64,000 bases of DNA, taken from Flaccisagitta enflata. Taxonomy: Eukaryota; Chaetognatha; Sagittoidea; Aphragmophora. Shown here piece by piece: positions 34,387 through 44,480 of the stretch. The notes under the pieces were generated by a model that was not told the origin of the DNA, made no database searches, and saw only the letters and a list, made by a program, of their open reading frames with translations. How positions within the stretch are numbered: the first letter of the stretch is position 1; the number at the start of each line of letters is the position of its first letter. The translations under genes were made by a program, and so were the position numbers. The DNA lies in NCBI GenBank assembly GCA_965153355.1, contig OZ231126.1:62124001-62188000 (forward strand), given 5' to 3'.

Positions 34387-34537
34387 ACAAGGCCGGATAC
34401 ACGGCCATCAGTTGCGGACGGGTGGGCAGGGGCGGAAATGCGCGTTTTCCCACTTTTCGACTCGATGGTTACGGACGGACCGACGGACGGACGGACGGAC
34501 AAAGCCTCTTATAGAGTTGCGTGTCCGCAACTAAAAA
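34387..34537 (+). mobile_element. ACAAG/TAAAAA element, family D, reference copy
   Basis: ACAAGGCCGGATACACGGCC, then AGTTGCGGACGGGTGGGCAG, GGAAATGCGCGTTTTCCCAC, a CGGACGGACC array, CAAAGCCTCTTATAGAG and AGTTGCGTGTCCGCAACT plus AAAAA. The subterminal AGTTGCGGAC is the exact complement of the 3' arm plus loop, GTCCGCAACT. Confidence 0.93.
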
Positions 34538-34808
34538 TTCACGTGATTTTCAAAGTTGTTCATTTCAATCACGCACGAGTATTTTTAGCGGTGGGCGAAT
34601 TTGAAAACGTCTTAAATATGTCTTAAATATGTCTTGAATGTGTCCTAAACATGTCCTAAATATGTCTACACAGCATTAAGCTGACGAATGAGAGAGGGTA
34701 CAGAAGCATTCAAATCATAGACGCGAAACGGATTTGGTTTGCAAGAAATAACCACAAGAGTGGACAGAGTGTTAAGGACACCCGGCGTACCAAGTCAGTA
34801 GTATCATA

Positions 34809-35175
34809 ACAAGGCCAAGTTATGGCCAGTAAGTGCGCCACGCTTCATTAAGAATTTGTGAATGAACGTTGTGAATGAATGAATAAATGAATGAATGAAT
34901 GAATGAATGAATGAATGAATGAATGAATGAATGAACAAATGAATGAATGAATGAATGAATGAATGAATGAATGAATGAATGAATGAACGAAGGAAAATAA
35001 ATGTGGTAAGGCATGAGAGGTGATAGGAATGAAGGATTACGTCAGAATCTGCTGTTTTACAAATTTCAAACGTATGCGTGACCGACCGACCGACTAACCG
35101 ACCGACCAACCGACCGACCAACCGACCGATGGACGGACATGACCTCTTATAGAAGTGCGAGGACGCACTTAAAAA
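34809..35175 (+). mobile_element. ACAAG/TAAAAA element, family H with (GAAT)n interior
   Basis: ACAAGGCCAAGTTATGGCC gives a 5' hairpin GGCCA/TGGCC. Then AAGTGCGCCACGC, about 25 GAAT units, TGTGGTAAGGCATGAGAGGT, a CCGACCAACCGACC array, GACATGACCTCTTATAG and the 3' hairpin AAGTGCGAGGACGCACTT plus AAAAA. Full length. Confidence 0.92.
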
Positions 35176-35282
35176 GAAAGACACAGCTAGCAACTCAAAT
35201 CATATCTGGCAGCTCAAATCATATCTAGCAACACAAATCAATTTCTTTAAAAAAAGTTCTGTAAAGATGTTAGTCTGCGCTT

Positions 35283-35430
35283 TTCAGCCGCTTCGTCCGC
35301 CAGTAAGTCGGTCGGTTCGTATGTTTTTGCGGCCTTTGGCCTCACCGCTCCTACCCAAATGCTCAATCGACCTCAAATACGGCCTCTGCGCACCCGCACG
35401 CGACTAGAGTAGCCGTGTATTCGGCCTATG
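35283..35430 (-). mobile_element. Family A, 5' part
   Basis: Plus strand: a GGTCGGTTCG array, CACCGCTCCTACCCAAATGC, GCACCCGCACGCGACTAGAG and TAGCCGTGTATTCGGCCTAT. The 3' hairpin is lost. Confidence 0.8.
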
Positions 35431-35580
35431 TCTTTCTGTACAAAAACCGAAAACGGCAAAACTGAATGATTTCGTCTTTCATGCAGCCATTTCTATTCAG
35501 TTGTCAGTTTTGAAAAAGAAAGTCATCGATGGCCTTTAAATGATATTCTCACCCACCAGTCAGCAGACAAAAGAAAAAAA

Positions 35581-35793
35581 GGGCGTGAACACATATTCAA
35601 GAATTTCAACCGTCCCACGAGGGAGTGAGCGAAGTGAGTGAGCGAGTCCGTGAACGGAGCGAGCGAGCGAAGCGAGCGTAGCGAAGCGGAGCTCTGCGGA
35701 GCGAGTGAGCGGAGTGAGTGGTGCGAGCGAACAAACGTAGCGAGCGACCGAGTGGCCCGTTCAAAACGCGGTTGTCTGACTAGAAACGCCCCC
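35581..35793 (-). mobile_element. TIR element L, copy 3
   Basis: Plus strand: ACACATATTCAAGAATTTCA, GTGAGCGAAGTGAGTGAGCG blocks and the TIR GACTAGAAACGCCCCC at the right. The other TIR is cut. Confidence 0.82.
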
Positions 35794-35957
35794 AAAGTCC
35801 TTTGACTCGCAATTGCCAACATTATCTGCTAACTTTTAAAAGCCATTTCAATCTTTTCATGTTTCGTCACAATCCAATTGTAATTTGTGTTTTTTTCTAA
35901 AATGTTCCAACGAAGCTAGCAGAAACAACATAACAACAATACGACAACACCAAAAAT

Positions 35958-35958
<1 letters not shown>

Positions 35959-36054
<96 letters not shown>

Positions 36055-36084
36055 GCAACAGAAACTGCAACAACAACCACAACC

Positions 36085-36171
<87 letters not shown>

Positions 36172-36183
36172 GCAACAACAACG
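35959..36183 (+). repeat. (CAA)n microsatellite
   Basis: About 70 CAA units with CAG and CCA interruptions near 36052-36090. Confidence 0.97.
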
Positions 36184-36539
36184 ACGAAAAACCAAACCAA
36201 AATACGTCAACAAAAGTAAAACTGGAACGATTGGACTTCTTACTACAATTGCATGTAGATTATTGCTTTTGACCGAGTGGCTTTCTTCGTTGGAATTCCA
36301 TTTCATGCGTCGCTGGTTTAAGCATATCATTTTGGTCAGCATCAAACCACAAACGGATTTAGAGGGCACAAGCGGCTTGGGTGCTTCACATAGCAAAATA
36401 GGGAGCATCCTATCGCCCCGCTTACATCTACAGATCTCCAAAACATAATCCTTAAAATTGTTCTATATTCTAATTTTGTTTAAAAAAGTTTTAGTTTTTA
36501 TTAAAGAAAAGGCTATGAAAGAACTGATTTCTTAAAACA

Positions 36540-36773
36540 GATTAAAAATTTTATGGAGCAAGCAACTAGAAAGAAGAAAAAAACAACAAGATAATTTCAA
36601 GAAATTATCATGGAAGTAATAAAACATAAAATTTGGCCAGTATAACCTAATTTGAAATTATTTGAATCAAGAGTATAATGTTTTATGCTCTATGGATAAG
36701 AAAAGTGTGCAATTTATATGAAAATCCAAGACAGGATGGGGGAATCAAAGGCGACTCAAATATCTACACCTGT
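36540..36773 (+). mobile_element. hAT-like element P, copy 3 fragment
   Basis: GTTTTATGCTCTATGGATAA and GGATGGGGGAATCAAAGGCG, then ACTCAAATATCTACACCTG, the P right end. The left end was not found. Confidence 0.65.
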
Positions 36774-36934
36774 AGAGAAAATATATATTACTTATTTTAA
36801 GGAATATAGGCATAATGATTTATCACACTGTTTTGTGCAAATTAGGTCAAAAACTTGCTAAAGAAAAAAACAAATGTTTTTTTTATAAATTATAATAATG
36901 GAGGAACAAAAATTATGAAGTGAACAGGATGATA

Positions 36935-37145
36935 ACAAGGCCGGATACACGGCTACCCTAGTTGCGTGCGGGTGGCCAGGGGCAGTATTTGAGTTTCTAG
37001 AGCATTTTGGCAAGTGCAGTGAAGCCAATGACCACAAAAATATAAAAAAAATAAAATAGGGACCAACCAACTGACCAACCGACCAACCCATCGATTGACG
37101 GACGGACAAAGCGGAGTGTAGAGTTGCGTAGCACGCGACCAAAAA
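36935..37145 (+). mobile_element. ACAAG/TAAAAA element, family A
   Basis: ACAAGGCCGGATACACGGC, AGTTGCGTGCGGGTGGCCAG, CAGTATTTGAGTTTCTAG, a GACCAACC array, CAAAGCGGAGTGTAGAG and AGTTGCGTAGCACGCGACC plus AAAAA. The subterminal motif has changed to AGTTGCGTGC along with the 5' arm of the terminal hairpin. Confidence 0.9.
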
Positions 37146-37482
37146 GATTTCAACTTTTGTTATGTGAAGCAGCCAAGACAAGTGGCATGAGAGAGGTAAG
37201 GGTAAAAACGTTCGTTAAAACTGTCGTTGCATGTGGTAGAACTGAATAGTACTGAAAAGTTCTTGGGTAGGTTCTCGGATAAATTCTCGGATGGGGGTTT
37301 TGGGAGTAGGTGGGTTAGGGGGATGAAAGTACAAAAATCATTCATTTAAGTCATGGGGTCACTGCACTGGTCATGGCACCGTTTCGCGAATGAATAATCA
37401 ATAACCGAGCATTTGTTTCTTTCTTTTCTCGCCGGTTTTTGACCGCTGGCCATTGAGTGTCAAATTTTGACGGCCGTATTTT

Positions 37483-37625
37483 AGACGCAGACTCTACAAT
37501 GGGTTGTGTCTGTTCGTTGGTCTATCGGTCCCTCCATCCGTCAGTCCGTCCGTCCGTTCATTTATTGGTCCGTCCGTCGGTCCATGATTATCGAGTCAAA
37601 ATGTGTATGTGAGAGGAAAGGGCAA
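37483..37625 (-). mobile_element. ACAAG/TAAAAA-like fragment
   Basis: GACTCTACAATGGGTTGTGT, a CCGTCCGTCC array and ATGATTATCGAGTCAAAATG, a body unlike the main families. Confidence 0.45.
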
Positions 37626-37909
37626 GAAGGGCGGGCAAATGCTAATTTTTGAACGCCAATTTTCAACCGTCAATTTTTGGCGGCTATTTTTGTGTGCTTT
37701 GCGCTGTTCCTCAACCCCGCCTGGTTTCCGCCTGTTTTTGACTGCCGCGGACATCGCGGAAAACAACGGGAAATAACGGCCAACTTGGAACACTATTCAT
37801 GACCCAGGAAAGGTTCGTCAAGGTCTGCCATTGGGTCGTGCGCGATGTTGACCAGTCTAGTCCACGCTCATGCATCGGAAATGAGTTACTGCCAAGCGGA
37901 AGAAAGAAA
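37626..37909. other. Unassigned stretch
   Basis: No gene seen. Confidence 0.4.
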
Positions 37910-38938
37910 AACAAGGCCACATACCACTACCAGTCGAGTGAGTTTTGCCAGTGGCGGAAAATTTTTAAACCCAATGGATGGACGGACAGATGGACAGACG
38001 GACAGACGGACAGACGGACAGAGAAACGACTTTTACAAATGGCCATCATTACACTCATAAAAAAAATTTTGGGTCTAATATTATATTCTAAAATTATATC
38101 AATTACCGACGAAATTATATTCCTCGCAAACCGGCGCAAAATTATACAGAATTATACAGAAATTATATCGTAGTCGGAAAAATTCTGGTAAAAACACCAA
38201 ACAGCTGTGGAAATATATTAATTATATTGGTTATATATTATTAAATCGGTTATATATTAATTATACCCGCTGTATTTAAGGCTCAAATTTCAAATGATTT
38301 TCAAATCAATCTCATTTGCATATTGCAGTCAGTTAGTTTTTGTGTTTTTTTGGCTATCTTATCATTAAAGAAATGCATATTTTGCTAATTTTTGACAGTG
38401 TTTACATAGTTATTATATATATCAAAAACTGGTTTATTAGTGAAATATAGATTACTCTTATCATTTTACTGTTTATAACTTTCTAGATAAACAAGTCTTT
38501 GTCATGCAGTAATGACAAGGATATAAAACTGAAATTAAATATATTTGATTATGCGAGGAAGAGGAGGCAGAAGAAGAGGTGAAGGAAGAGGAAGAGGAAG
38601 TGGAGAAGGTGGGGGAAGAGGAATAAAAGAAGGTGGAGGAAGAGGAAGAGGAAAAGGTGGGGGAATAAAAAGAGGAGGGAGAGAAAAAAAGCATTATTAC
38701 TGCAGTAAGCAAATGAGTGTAATAATTATATTTTCTTTTATAATTCTTATATTCTAGCTGTCTAATTTCGATCTAATTCTTGTATAATTTTGATATAATT
38801 CTGTATAATTTCGATATAATTCAAGGAAAAACTGCAGAAAAAAACGCGGAAATATAATTTCGTCCGTAATTGATATAATGTTGGAATATGACATTAGACC
38901 CAAAATTTTTTTTATGAGTGTAGCACGCAACAAACAAG
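37910..38938 (+). mobile_element. ACAAG/TAAAAA element split by a mariner-like insertion
   Basis: ACAAGGCCACATACCACTAC, a GGACAGAC array to about 38022, then the R element. The residual 3' end TAGCACGCAAC lies at 38921-38931. Removal of R joins the array side to the hairpin remnant. Confidence 0.6.
38052..38920. mobile_element. TA-flanked TIR element R (Tc1/mariner-like MITE)
   Basis: TIRs of about 75 bp start CACTCATAAAAAAAATTTTG and match at roughly 90 percent, including TTGGGTCTAAT and GACGAAATTATATT. TA dinucleotides flank at 38050-38051 and 38921-38922. The centre has a GAAGAGG-rich purine block (38550-38690) whose Arg/Gly frame is not a gene. Confidence 0.88.
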
Positions 38939-38997
38939 GTCAAGGGCAGTATGTTTTGTGGATTGGTAAAACACATTGACCGGAATTGAGATTGACG

Positions 38998-39132
38998 TTT
39001 TTAGGTGCGACAAAGCACCTCTATAACTGGCTGTGTCCGTCGGTCGGTCGGTCGGTTGGTTGGTCGGTCTGTCGGGTAACGCATTCGTTCGACGATCCAC
39101 ACGTCGCACCTTATTGGCCTACTTGGCCTTGT
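38998..39132 (-). mobile_element. ACAAG/TAAAAA element, family F
   Basis: TTTTTAGGTGCGACAAAGCA, a GGTCGGTCGG array, CGATCCACACGTCGCACCTT and GGCCTACTTGGCCTTGTT. Nearly identical ends to 13685-13812. Confidence 0.92.
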
Positions 39133-39432
39133 TGATTTGACAATGCAGACAGTTGAAGTAATAAAACGGACCGACCAAGTGTCTGGTAATATTGCGTGGC
39201 TTACGACCAAAGAGAACCAATGGAATCGAGTCATAAGCCTCGGGGTGGTGGCATGGCCATGGCAGCGAGGTCCGGGCAGAACCTCAAGGAAGTGGCAGAG
39301 GTTAACGGTGGCTGGGAAATGAAAAAGAAAACCCCGCGGGTACCGGCATCGACAATGACGAATCTTCATGTGGTTACTGCTTAATGCGTGTGTGCGAGTC
39401 ATGTGGCTACTGTGTATGATTGTAGTACACGC

Positions 39433-39855
<423 letters not shown>

Positions 39856-39966
39856 GGAGGATATTCACGATAGGTACTTGAGTAAGTCTTAAGTAAGTCT
39901 CAAGTAAAAATTTCTTACTTGAGACTTACTTAAGACTTACTTAAGTACCTATCGTGAATATCCTCC
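39856..39966. repeat. Near-perfect 51-bp stem-loop
   Basis: Arms 39856-39906 and 39916-39966 are complementary except for one G/A difference, which as RNA would be a G-U pair, around a 9-nt loop AAAATTTCT. The arms contain AAGTAAGTCT repeats. It could be a tiny MITE or a hairpin-RNA precursor. Confidence 0.93.
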
Positions 39967-40470
39967 TGCTACTGAATAGACAGACTGCGCACTGGCATTT
40001 AAAGGAATCAGAGAGACAGAAGGCAGCCACACCGTGACAGCTCTAACCAATGACAGCTTGCGTGACACGTGACAGCTACGGTGACAGCCAATTGACAGCT
40101 AGAACGACAGCAAGCTACACCTATGATGACGTAAACCAATGAACGACACGCGACCGGCAACTGAATATTCACGAGGCAATGCTAATGAATCACGATAGAT
40201 GGCGGGCGGGTAAAAAGAACATCGGCTTATTATACAGTGACAGACAGATACAGAGGGACGTATTGATGATAAATAATTCATTACTGACTGACCAGTCGAA
40301 ACTGTCAAAGAGAAGAAGTAATAACAGACGGATACAAAGATGACCGACAGAAAGATACACAGACAAAGATAGCCAGAGAGACAGAGGCAGACTGCGATAT
40401 AGCTATGTAGTCAGACATTGCATTGCGAGTTTTCCAGCCAGACAGATAGAGACAGACTGCGCGTAAGAAA
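39967..40470. other. GACAGC/GACAGA-rich stretch
   Basis: Scattered TGACAGCT and CAGACAGA words, including a pre-unit of the 34-bp minisatellite near 40380-40470. No gene. Confidence 0.5.
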
Positions 40471-40980
40471 GTCAGAAAGACAGAGGCAGACTGCGCGTAA
40501 GCCAGTCAGAAAGACAGAGGCGGACTGCGCTTAAGCCAGTCAGAAAAACAAAGGCGGACTGCATGTAAGCCAGTCAGAAAGACAGAGGCAGACTGCGCAT
40601 AAGAAAGTCAGAAAGACAGAGGCGGACTGCGCGTAAGCCAGTCAGAAAGACAGAGGCGGACTGCGCGTAAGCCAGTCAGAAAGACAGAGGCGGACTGCGC
40701 GTAAGCCAGTCAGAAAAACAAAGGTGGACTGCGCGTAAGCCAGTCAGAAAGACAGAGGCGGACTGCGCGTAAGCCAGTCAGAAAGACAGAGGCGGACTGC
40801 GCGTAAGCCAGTCAGAAAAACAAAGGTGGACTGCGCGTAAGCCAGTCAGAAAGACAGAGGCGGACTGCGCGTAAGCCAGTCAGAAAAACAAAGGTGGACT
40901 GCGCGTAAGCCAGTCAGAAAGACAGAGGCGGACTGCGCGTAAGCCAGTCAGAAAAACAAAGGTGGACTGCGCGTAAGCCA
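40471..40980 (+). repeat. 34-bp minisatellite, exactly 15 units
   Basis: The unit starts GTCAGAAAGACAGAGGCGGA and ends CTGCGCGTAAGCCA. 510 bp divide into 15 units without indels. The first four are diverged; the last eleven are of type A (AAAGACAGAGGCGG) or B (AAAAACAAAGGTGG) in the order AAABAABABAB. Confidence 0.97.
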
Positions 40981-41084
40981 GCCAGACGAAGGCTATTGGA
41001 CTTGCAACGGTCGAGGGCTCGAAGTCAATTTCATGGCGTGTTGACAATCGACGGGAAACTTTCGCAGTTAAAACGCGACGAGGA

Positions 41085-42383
41085 GAGGCGAGAAAGAGGA
41101 AAGAGAGAAGATGGAAGAAGGAAGAAAGAAGAAACAAGAAAGACGTTTAAGGAAGAAGAAAGAAGAAAGAAGAAAGAAGAAAGAAGACAGACGAAAGAAG
41201 AGAGAAGAAAGAAGAAAGAAGGAAGAAGGATGAAGGGAGAAGGAAGAAGGAAGAAGGAGGAAGAAGGAAGAAGGAAGAAAGAAAGAAGAAAGAAGAAAGA
41301 AAAAAAGAAAGAAGATAGAAGATAGAAGAAAGACGAAAGAAGAAAGAAGATAGAAGATAGAAGGTAGAAGATAGAAGGAAGAAGAAAGAAGAAATAAGGC
41401 AGAAGGAAGAAGAAAGAAGAAAGAAGGAAGAAGGAAGAAGAAAGAAGAAAGAAGAAAGAAGAAGGAAGAAGGAAGATGGAAGAAGGAAGAAGGAAGAAGG
41501 AAGAAGGAAGAAAGAAGAAAGAAGAAGAAAGAAGAAGAAAGCAGAAGAAAAAAGAAGAAAGAAGAAAGAAGAAAGAAGAAAGAAGAGAGAAAGAAGAAAG
41601 AAGAAAGATGAAAGAAGAAAGAAGAAATAAGGGGGAAGGAAGCAGAACGAAGAAACAGGAAAGAAGGAAGAAGGAGGAAGGAAGAAGGAAGAAAGAAGAA
41701 AGAAGAAAGAAGAAGGAAGAAGGAAGAAGAAAGAAGGAAGAAGGAAGAAGGAAGAAGGAGGAAGAAGGAGGAAGGAGGAAGAAGGAAGAAGGAAGAAGGA
41801 AGAAAGAAGAAAGAAGAAAGAAGAAGGAAGAAGAAAGAAGAAAGAAGAAAGAAGAAAGAAGAAAGAAGGAAGAAGGAGGAAGGAGGAAGGAGGAAGAAGG
41901 AGGAAGAAGGAAGAAGGAAGAAGGAAGAAGGAAGAAGGAAGAAAGAAGAAAGAAGAAAGAAGAGGAAAGAAGAAAGAAGAAAGAAGAAATAAGGGAGAAG
42001 GAAGCAGAAAGAAGAAAGAAAGAAGAAGGAGGAAGGAAGAAGGAAGAAGGAAGAAAGAGGAAGAAAGAGGAAGAAAGAAGATATAAGGAAGAAGGAAGAA
42101 GAAAGAGGAAAGAAGAAAGAAGAAAAGGAAAGAAGAAAGAAGAAAGAAGAAAGAAGAAAGAAGAAAGAAGAAAGAAGAAAGAAGAAGGAAGAAGGAAGAT
42201 GAGAGAAAGAAGAAAAAAGAAAGAAGAAAGAAGAAAGAAGAAAGAAGAAAGAAGAAAGAAGAAAGAAGAAAGATGAAAGAAGAACAAAAAAGAACGAAGA
42301 AAGAAGAAAGAAGAAAGAAGAAAGAAGAAAGAAGAAAGAAGAAAGAAGAAAGAAGAAAGAAGAAAGAAGAAAGAAGAAATAAA
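41085..42383 (+). repeat. (GAA)n-type purine tract, about 1.3 kb
   Basis: GAAGAAA, GGAAGAA and GGAGGAA units throughout, strand-asymmetric purine sequence. Frames of 618 and 480 codons on the minus strand and 266 on the plus strand are translations of this. Confidence 0.97.
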
Positions 42384-42545
42384 ACAAGGCCGGATACACA
42401 GCAATCCAGTCGCGGACGGTTGGGCAGGAGCAGTAATGCAAAAACCGCTCGGAATTAAAAAATGTGACGGACGGACCGACCGATGGACCGACCGACCTAC
42501 CGACCGACACGGCAAGGTGTAGAGTCGCGTGTCCGCGACTAAAAA
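42384..42545 (+). mobile_element. ACAAG/TAAAAA element, family E, reference copy
   Basis: ACAAGGCCGGATACACAGC, AGTCGCGGACGGTTGGGCAG, GAGCAGTAATGCAAAAACCG, a CCGACCGATGG array, GACACGGCAAGGTGTAGAG and AGTCGCGTGTCCGCGACT plus AAAAA. The subterminal AGTCGCGGAC is the exact complement of GTCCGCGACT. Inserted within the (GAA)n tract. Confidence 0.93.
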
Positions 42546-42799
42546 AGAAAGAAGAAAGAAAAAGAAGAAAGATGAAAGAAGAAAGAAGAGAGAAAAAAAA
42601 AATCCGATGATTGCTCGAGAGTTAAGATACAAAACACTTGAGAAGGAAAAGGGACAAGAATGAGTGGAGAAGGCAGTTGTTGAGGAGGAGATACTAAAGA
42701 ATACGGGAAAGGAAAAAACAAAAGAAGAAACAAGGAAGGAATCAATTTTAGTTGGACGAAACAGGAAGAGAGAATAGAGGGGGCGGTTAAGGGGGGAAA

Positions 42800-42843
<44 letters not shown>

Positions 42844-42897
42844 AATAAGAAAGAAAGAAAGAAAGAAAGAAAGAAAAAACAAAACAAAGGGAAAACA
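42546..42897 (+). repeat. Continuation of purine tract and (GAAA)n
   Basis: GAAGAAA to 42600, a mixed purine-rich centre, and pure GAAA at 42798-42877. Confidence 0.85.
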
Positions 42898-43071
42898 ACA
42901 CAAGGTTACTTTTGCAGTTACAATTGACGAATGTATTGAATAATGAAAGTGAGTCAATAAATGAAAGATTTAGTGAACGAGAAGATGAATGAGTTTGTTC
43001 GGTTTGGCCATCGTTACCTTTTAAAATTCATCACCAAAGGGCTTAAGCATTATAAACCACTCCGCTCTTGA

Positions 43072-43142
43072 CGGACGGACAAACCGCCCGGTTGAAGGAC
43101 GGATGAATGGACCAAAAAGTTGCTTGTAGCACGCAACCAACT
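43072..43142 (+). mobile_element. ACAAG/TAAAAA-like 3' fragment
   Basis: GGACGGACAAACCGCCCGG and GTTGCTTGTAGCACGCAACC: array plus a terminal hairpin of divergent type. Confidence 0.5.
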
Positions 43143-43204
43143 AGTCAACAAATGATATCACACGGTCGCTGCTTGTAGTAATCAAGTGAAAAAGTGGAAT
43201 GAGA

Positions 43205-43266
43205 GCAGGGCAGCGGCCCTCTGCGTTCTATAGAACATCGGCCTTTTGGGGTCACTGCCCAAAAAG
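43205..43266 (+). mobile_element. Core-less J remnant (ends only)
   Basis: GGGCAGCGGCCCTCTGCG, TTCTATAGAAC, then CATCGGCCTTTTGGGGTCAC and TGCCCAAAAAGG: the two J ends joined without a tandem array. Confidence 0.75.
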
Positions 43267-43426
43267 GAGGGAAAGAATTGAGGAAAAAGTCATCCTGTAT
43301 TCCTCAGGTCACGAACTTGGCGAGGGGAAAAGGAAACAGAGAGAAATGGAAAACACACATTTCGCATTAAATAATGAGTACTGACGAGCGAAGAGAGACG
43401 ACCAGCGCCACCAATCGTCGAAAAAA

Positions 43427-43688
43427 ACAAGGCCGGATACACGGCTACCCTAGTCCCGTGCGGTTGGGCAGGAGCAGTGCTGGAGAAGGTCACTAGGGCA
43501 TCTGGGCAGGAGCTGTATGCTAAAAAAGCTCAAAAACGCCGAAAAAGTAAAAAGGGGACCAACCGACCAACCGACCGACCGACTGACCCACCGACCGACT
43601 GACCCAGCGACCGACCGACGGACCGACGGACCGACCGACCGACGGACCAACATAGCGGGGTGTATAGTCGCGTAGCACGCGACTAAAA
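43427..43688 (+). mobile_element. ACAAG/TAAAAA element, family A, long array
   Basis: ACAAGGCCGGATACACGGC, GGTTGGGCAGGAGCAGTGCT, an expanded CGACCGACCGACTGACCC array of about 95 bp, ATAGCGGGGTGTATAG and AGTCGCGTAGCACGCGACT plus AAAAA. Confidence 0.92.
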
Positions 43689-43738
43689 ACCAAAAAGAAA
43701 AAGAAACTTACTGAAAAACAACGCCACAACCACTCAGA

Positions 43739-44035
<297 letters not shown>

Positions 44036-44480
44036 ACAATGTCGGCGCCCAGCTAAATGAAACTTTTTGCCCACTGGAGGGACGAAGAAGGGTCATGCGC
44101 AGCCGGGCTCTGACACAAGAGAGGGAAACGACTGATATGTTTTAATATTCATCTTCCGCGTTGAGCTAATAACAAACGAATTGTTAAGCTTGTTTATGTT
44201 GTTTGCTCACATCGTTTGCCTTTTCTCTCTAAAAATGTCAGAGAAGCAAAAATAAACAGGGACCGAGAACAACGGCCAATGTAATGACCAACTGATCGGC
44301 TTTACTTGTTTCATTAGACAAGCGTATGACGAATCATGAGTGGCGCTGACAGTGACACTAACGCAGCTCTGTCAGTTATCTTTGAAGGACTCAGTACGTT
44401 TCCACTTCGTTAGTTTCATACTAATCAATACAATACAATACAAACAAGCAAAACGATAGGATATAGCATTTCCTATTGCT
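44036..44480. other. Stretch without recognisable gene
   Basis: No gene or named repeat recognised. Confidence 0.5.

Larger units (their letters stand above)
36377..37177. mobile_element. Mutator-like TIR element, copy Q2, with nested insertions
   Basis: Left end TTGGGTGCTTCACATAGCAA, right end TTTTGTTATGTGAAGCAGCC. The flanks ACAAGCGGC (36368-36376) and ACAAGTGGC (37178-37186) match at 8 of 9. The interior has a P fragment and an A element. Confidence 0.8.

Noticed and set aside
40471-40980. CRISPR-like array
   Set aside because: The 34-bp units are directly contiguous with no unique spacers.
41031-42887. A 618-codon minus-strand frame rich in Phe, Ser and Leu, and a 266-codon Lys/Glu frame
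   Set aside because: Product of the GAA-type purine tract, which lacks stop codons in several frames, and interrupted by a mobile element.
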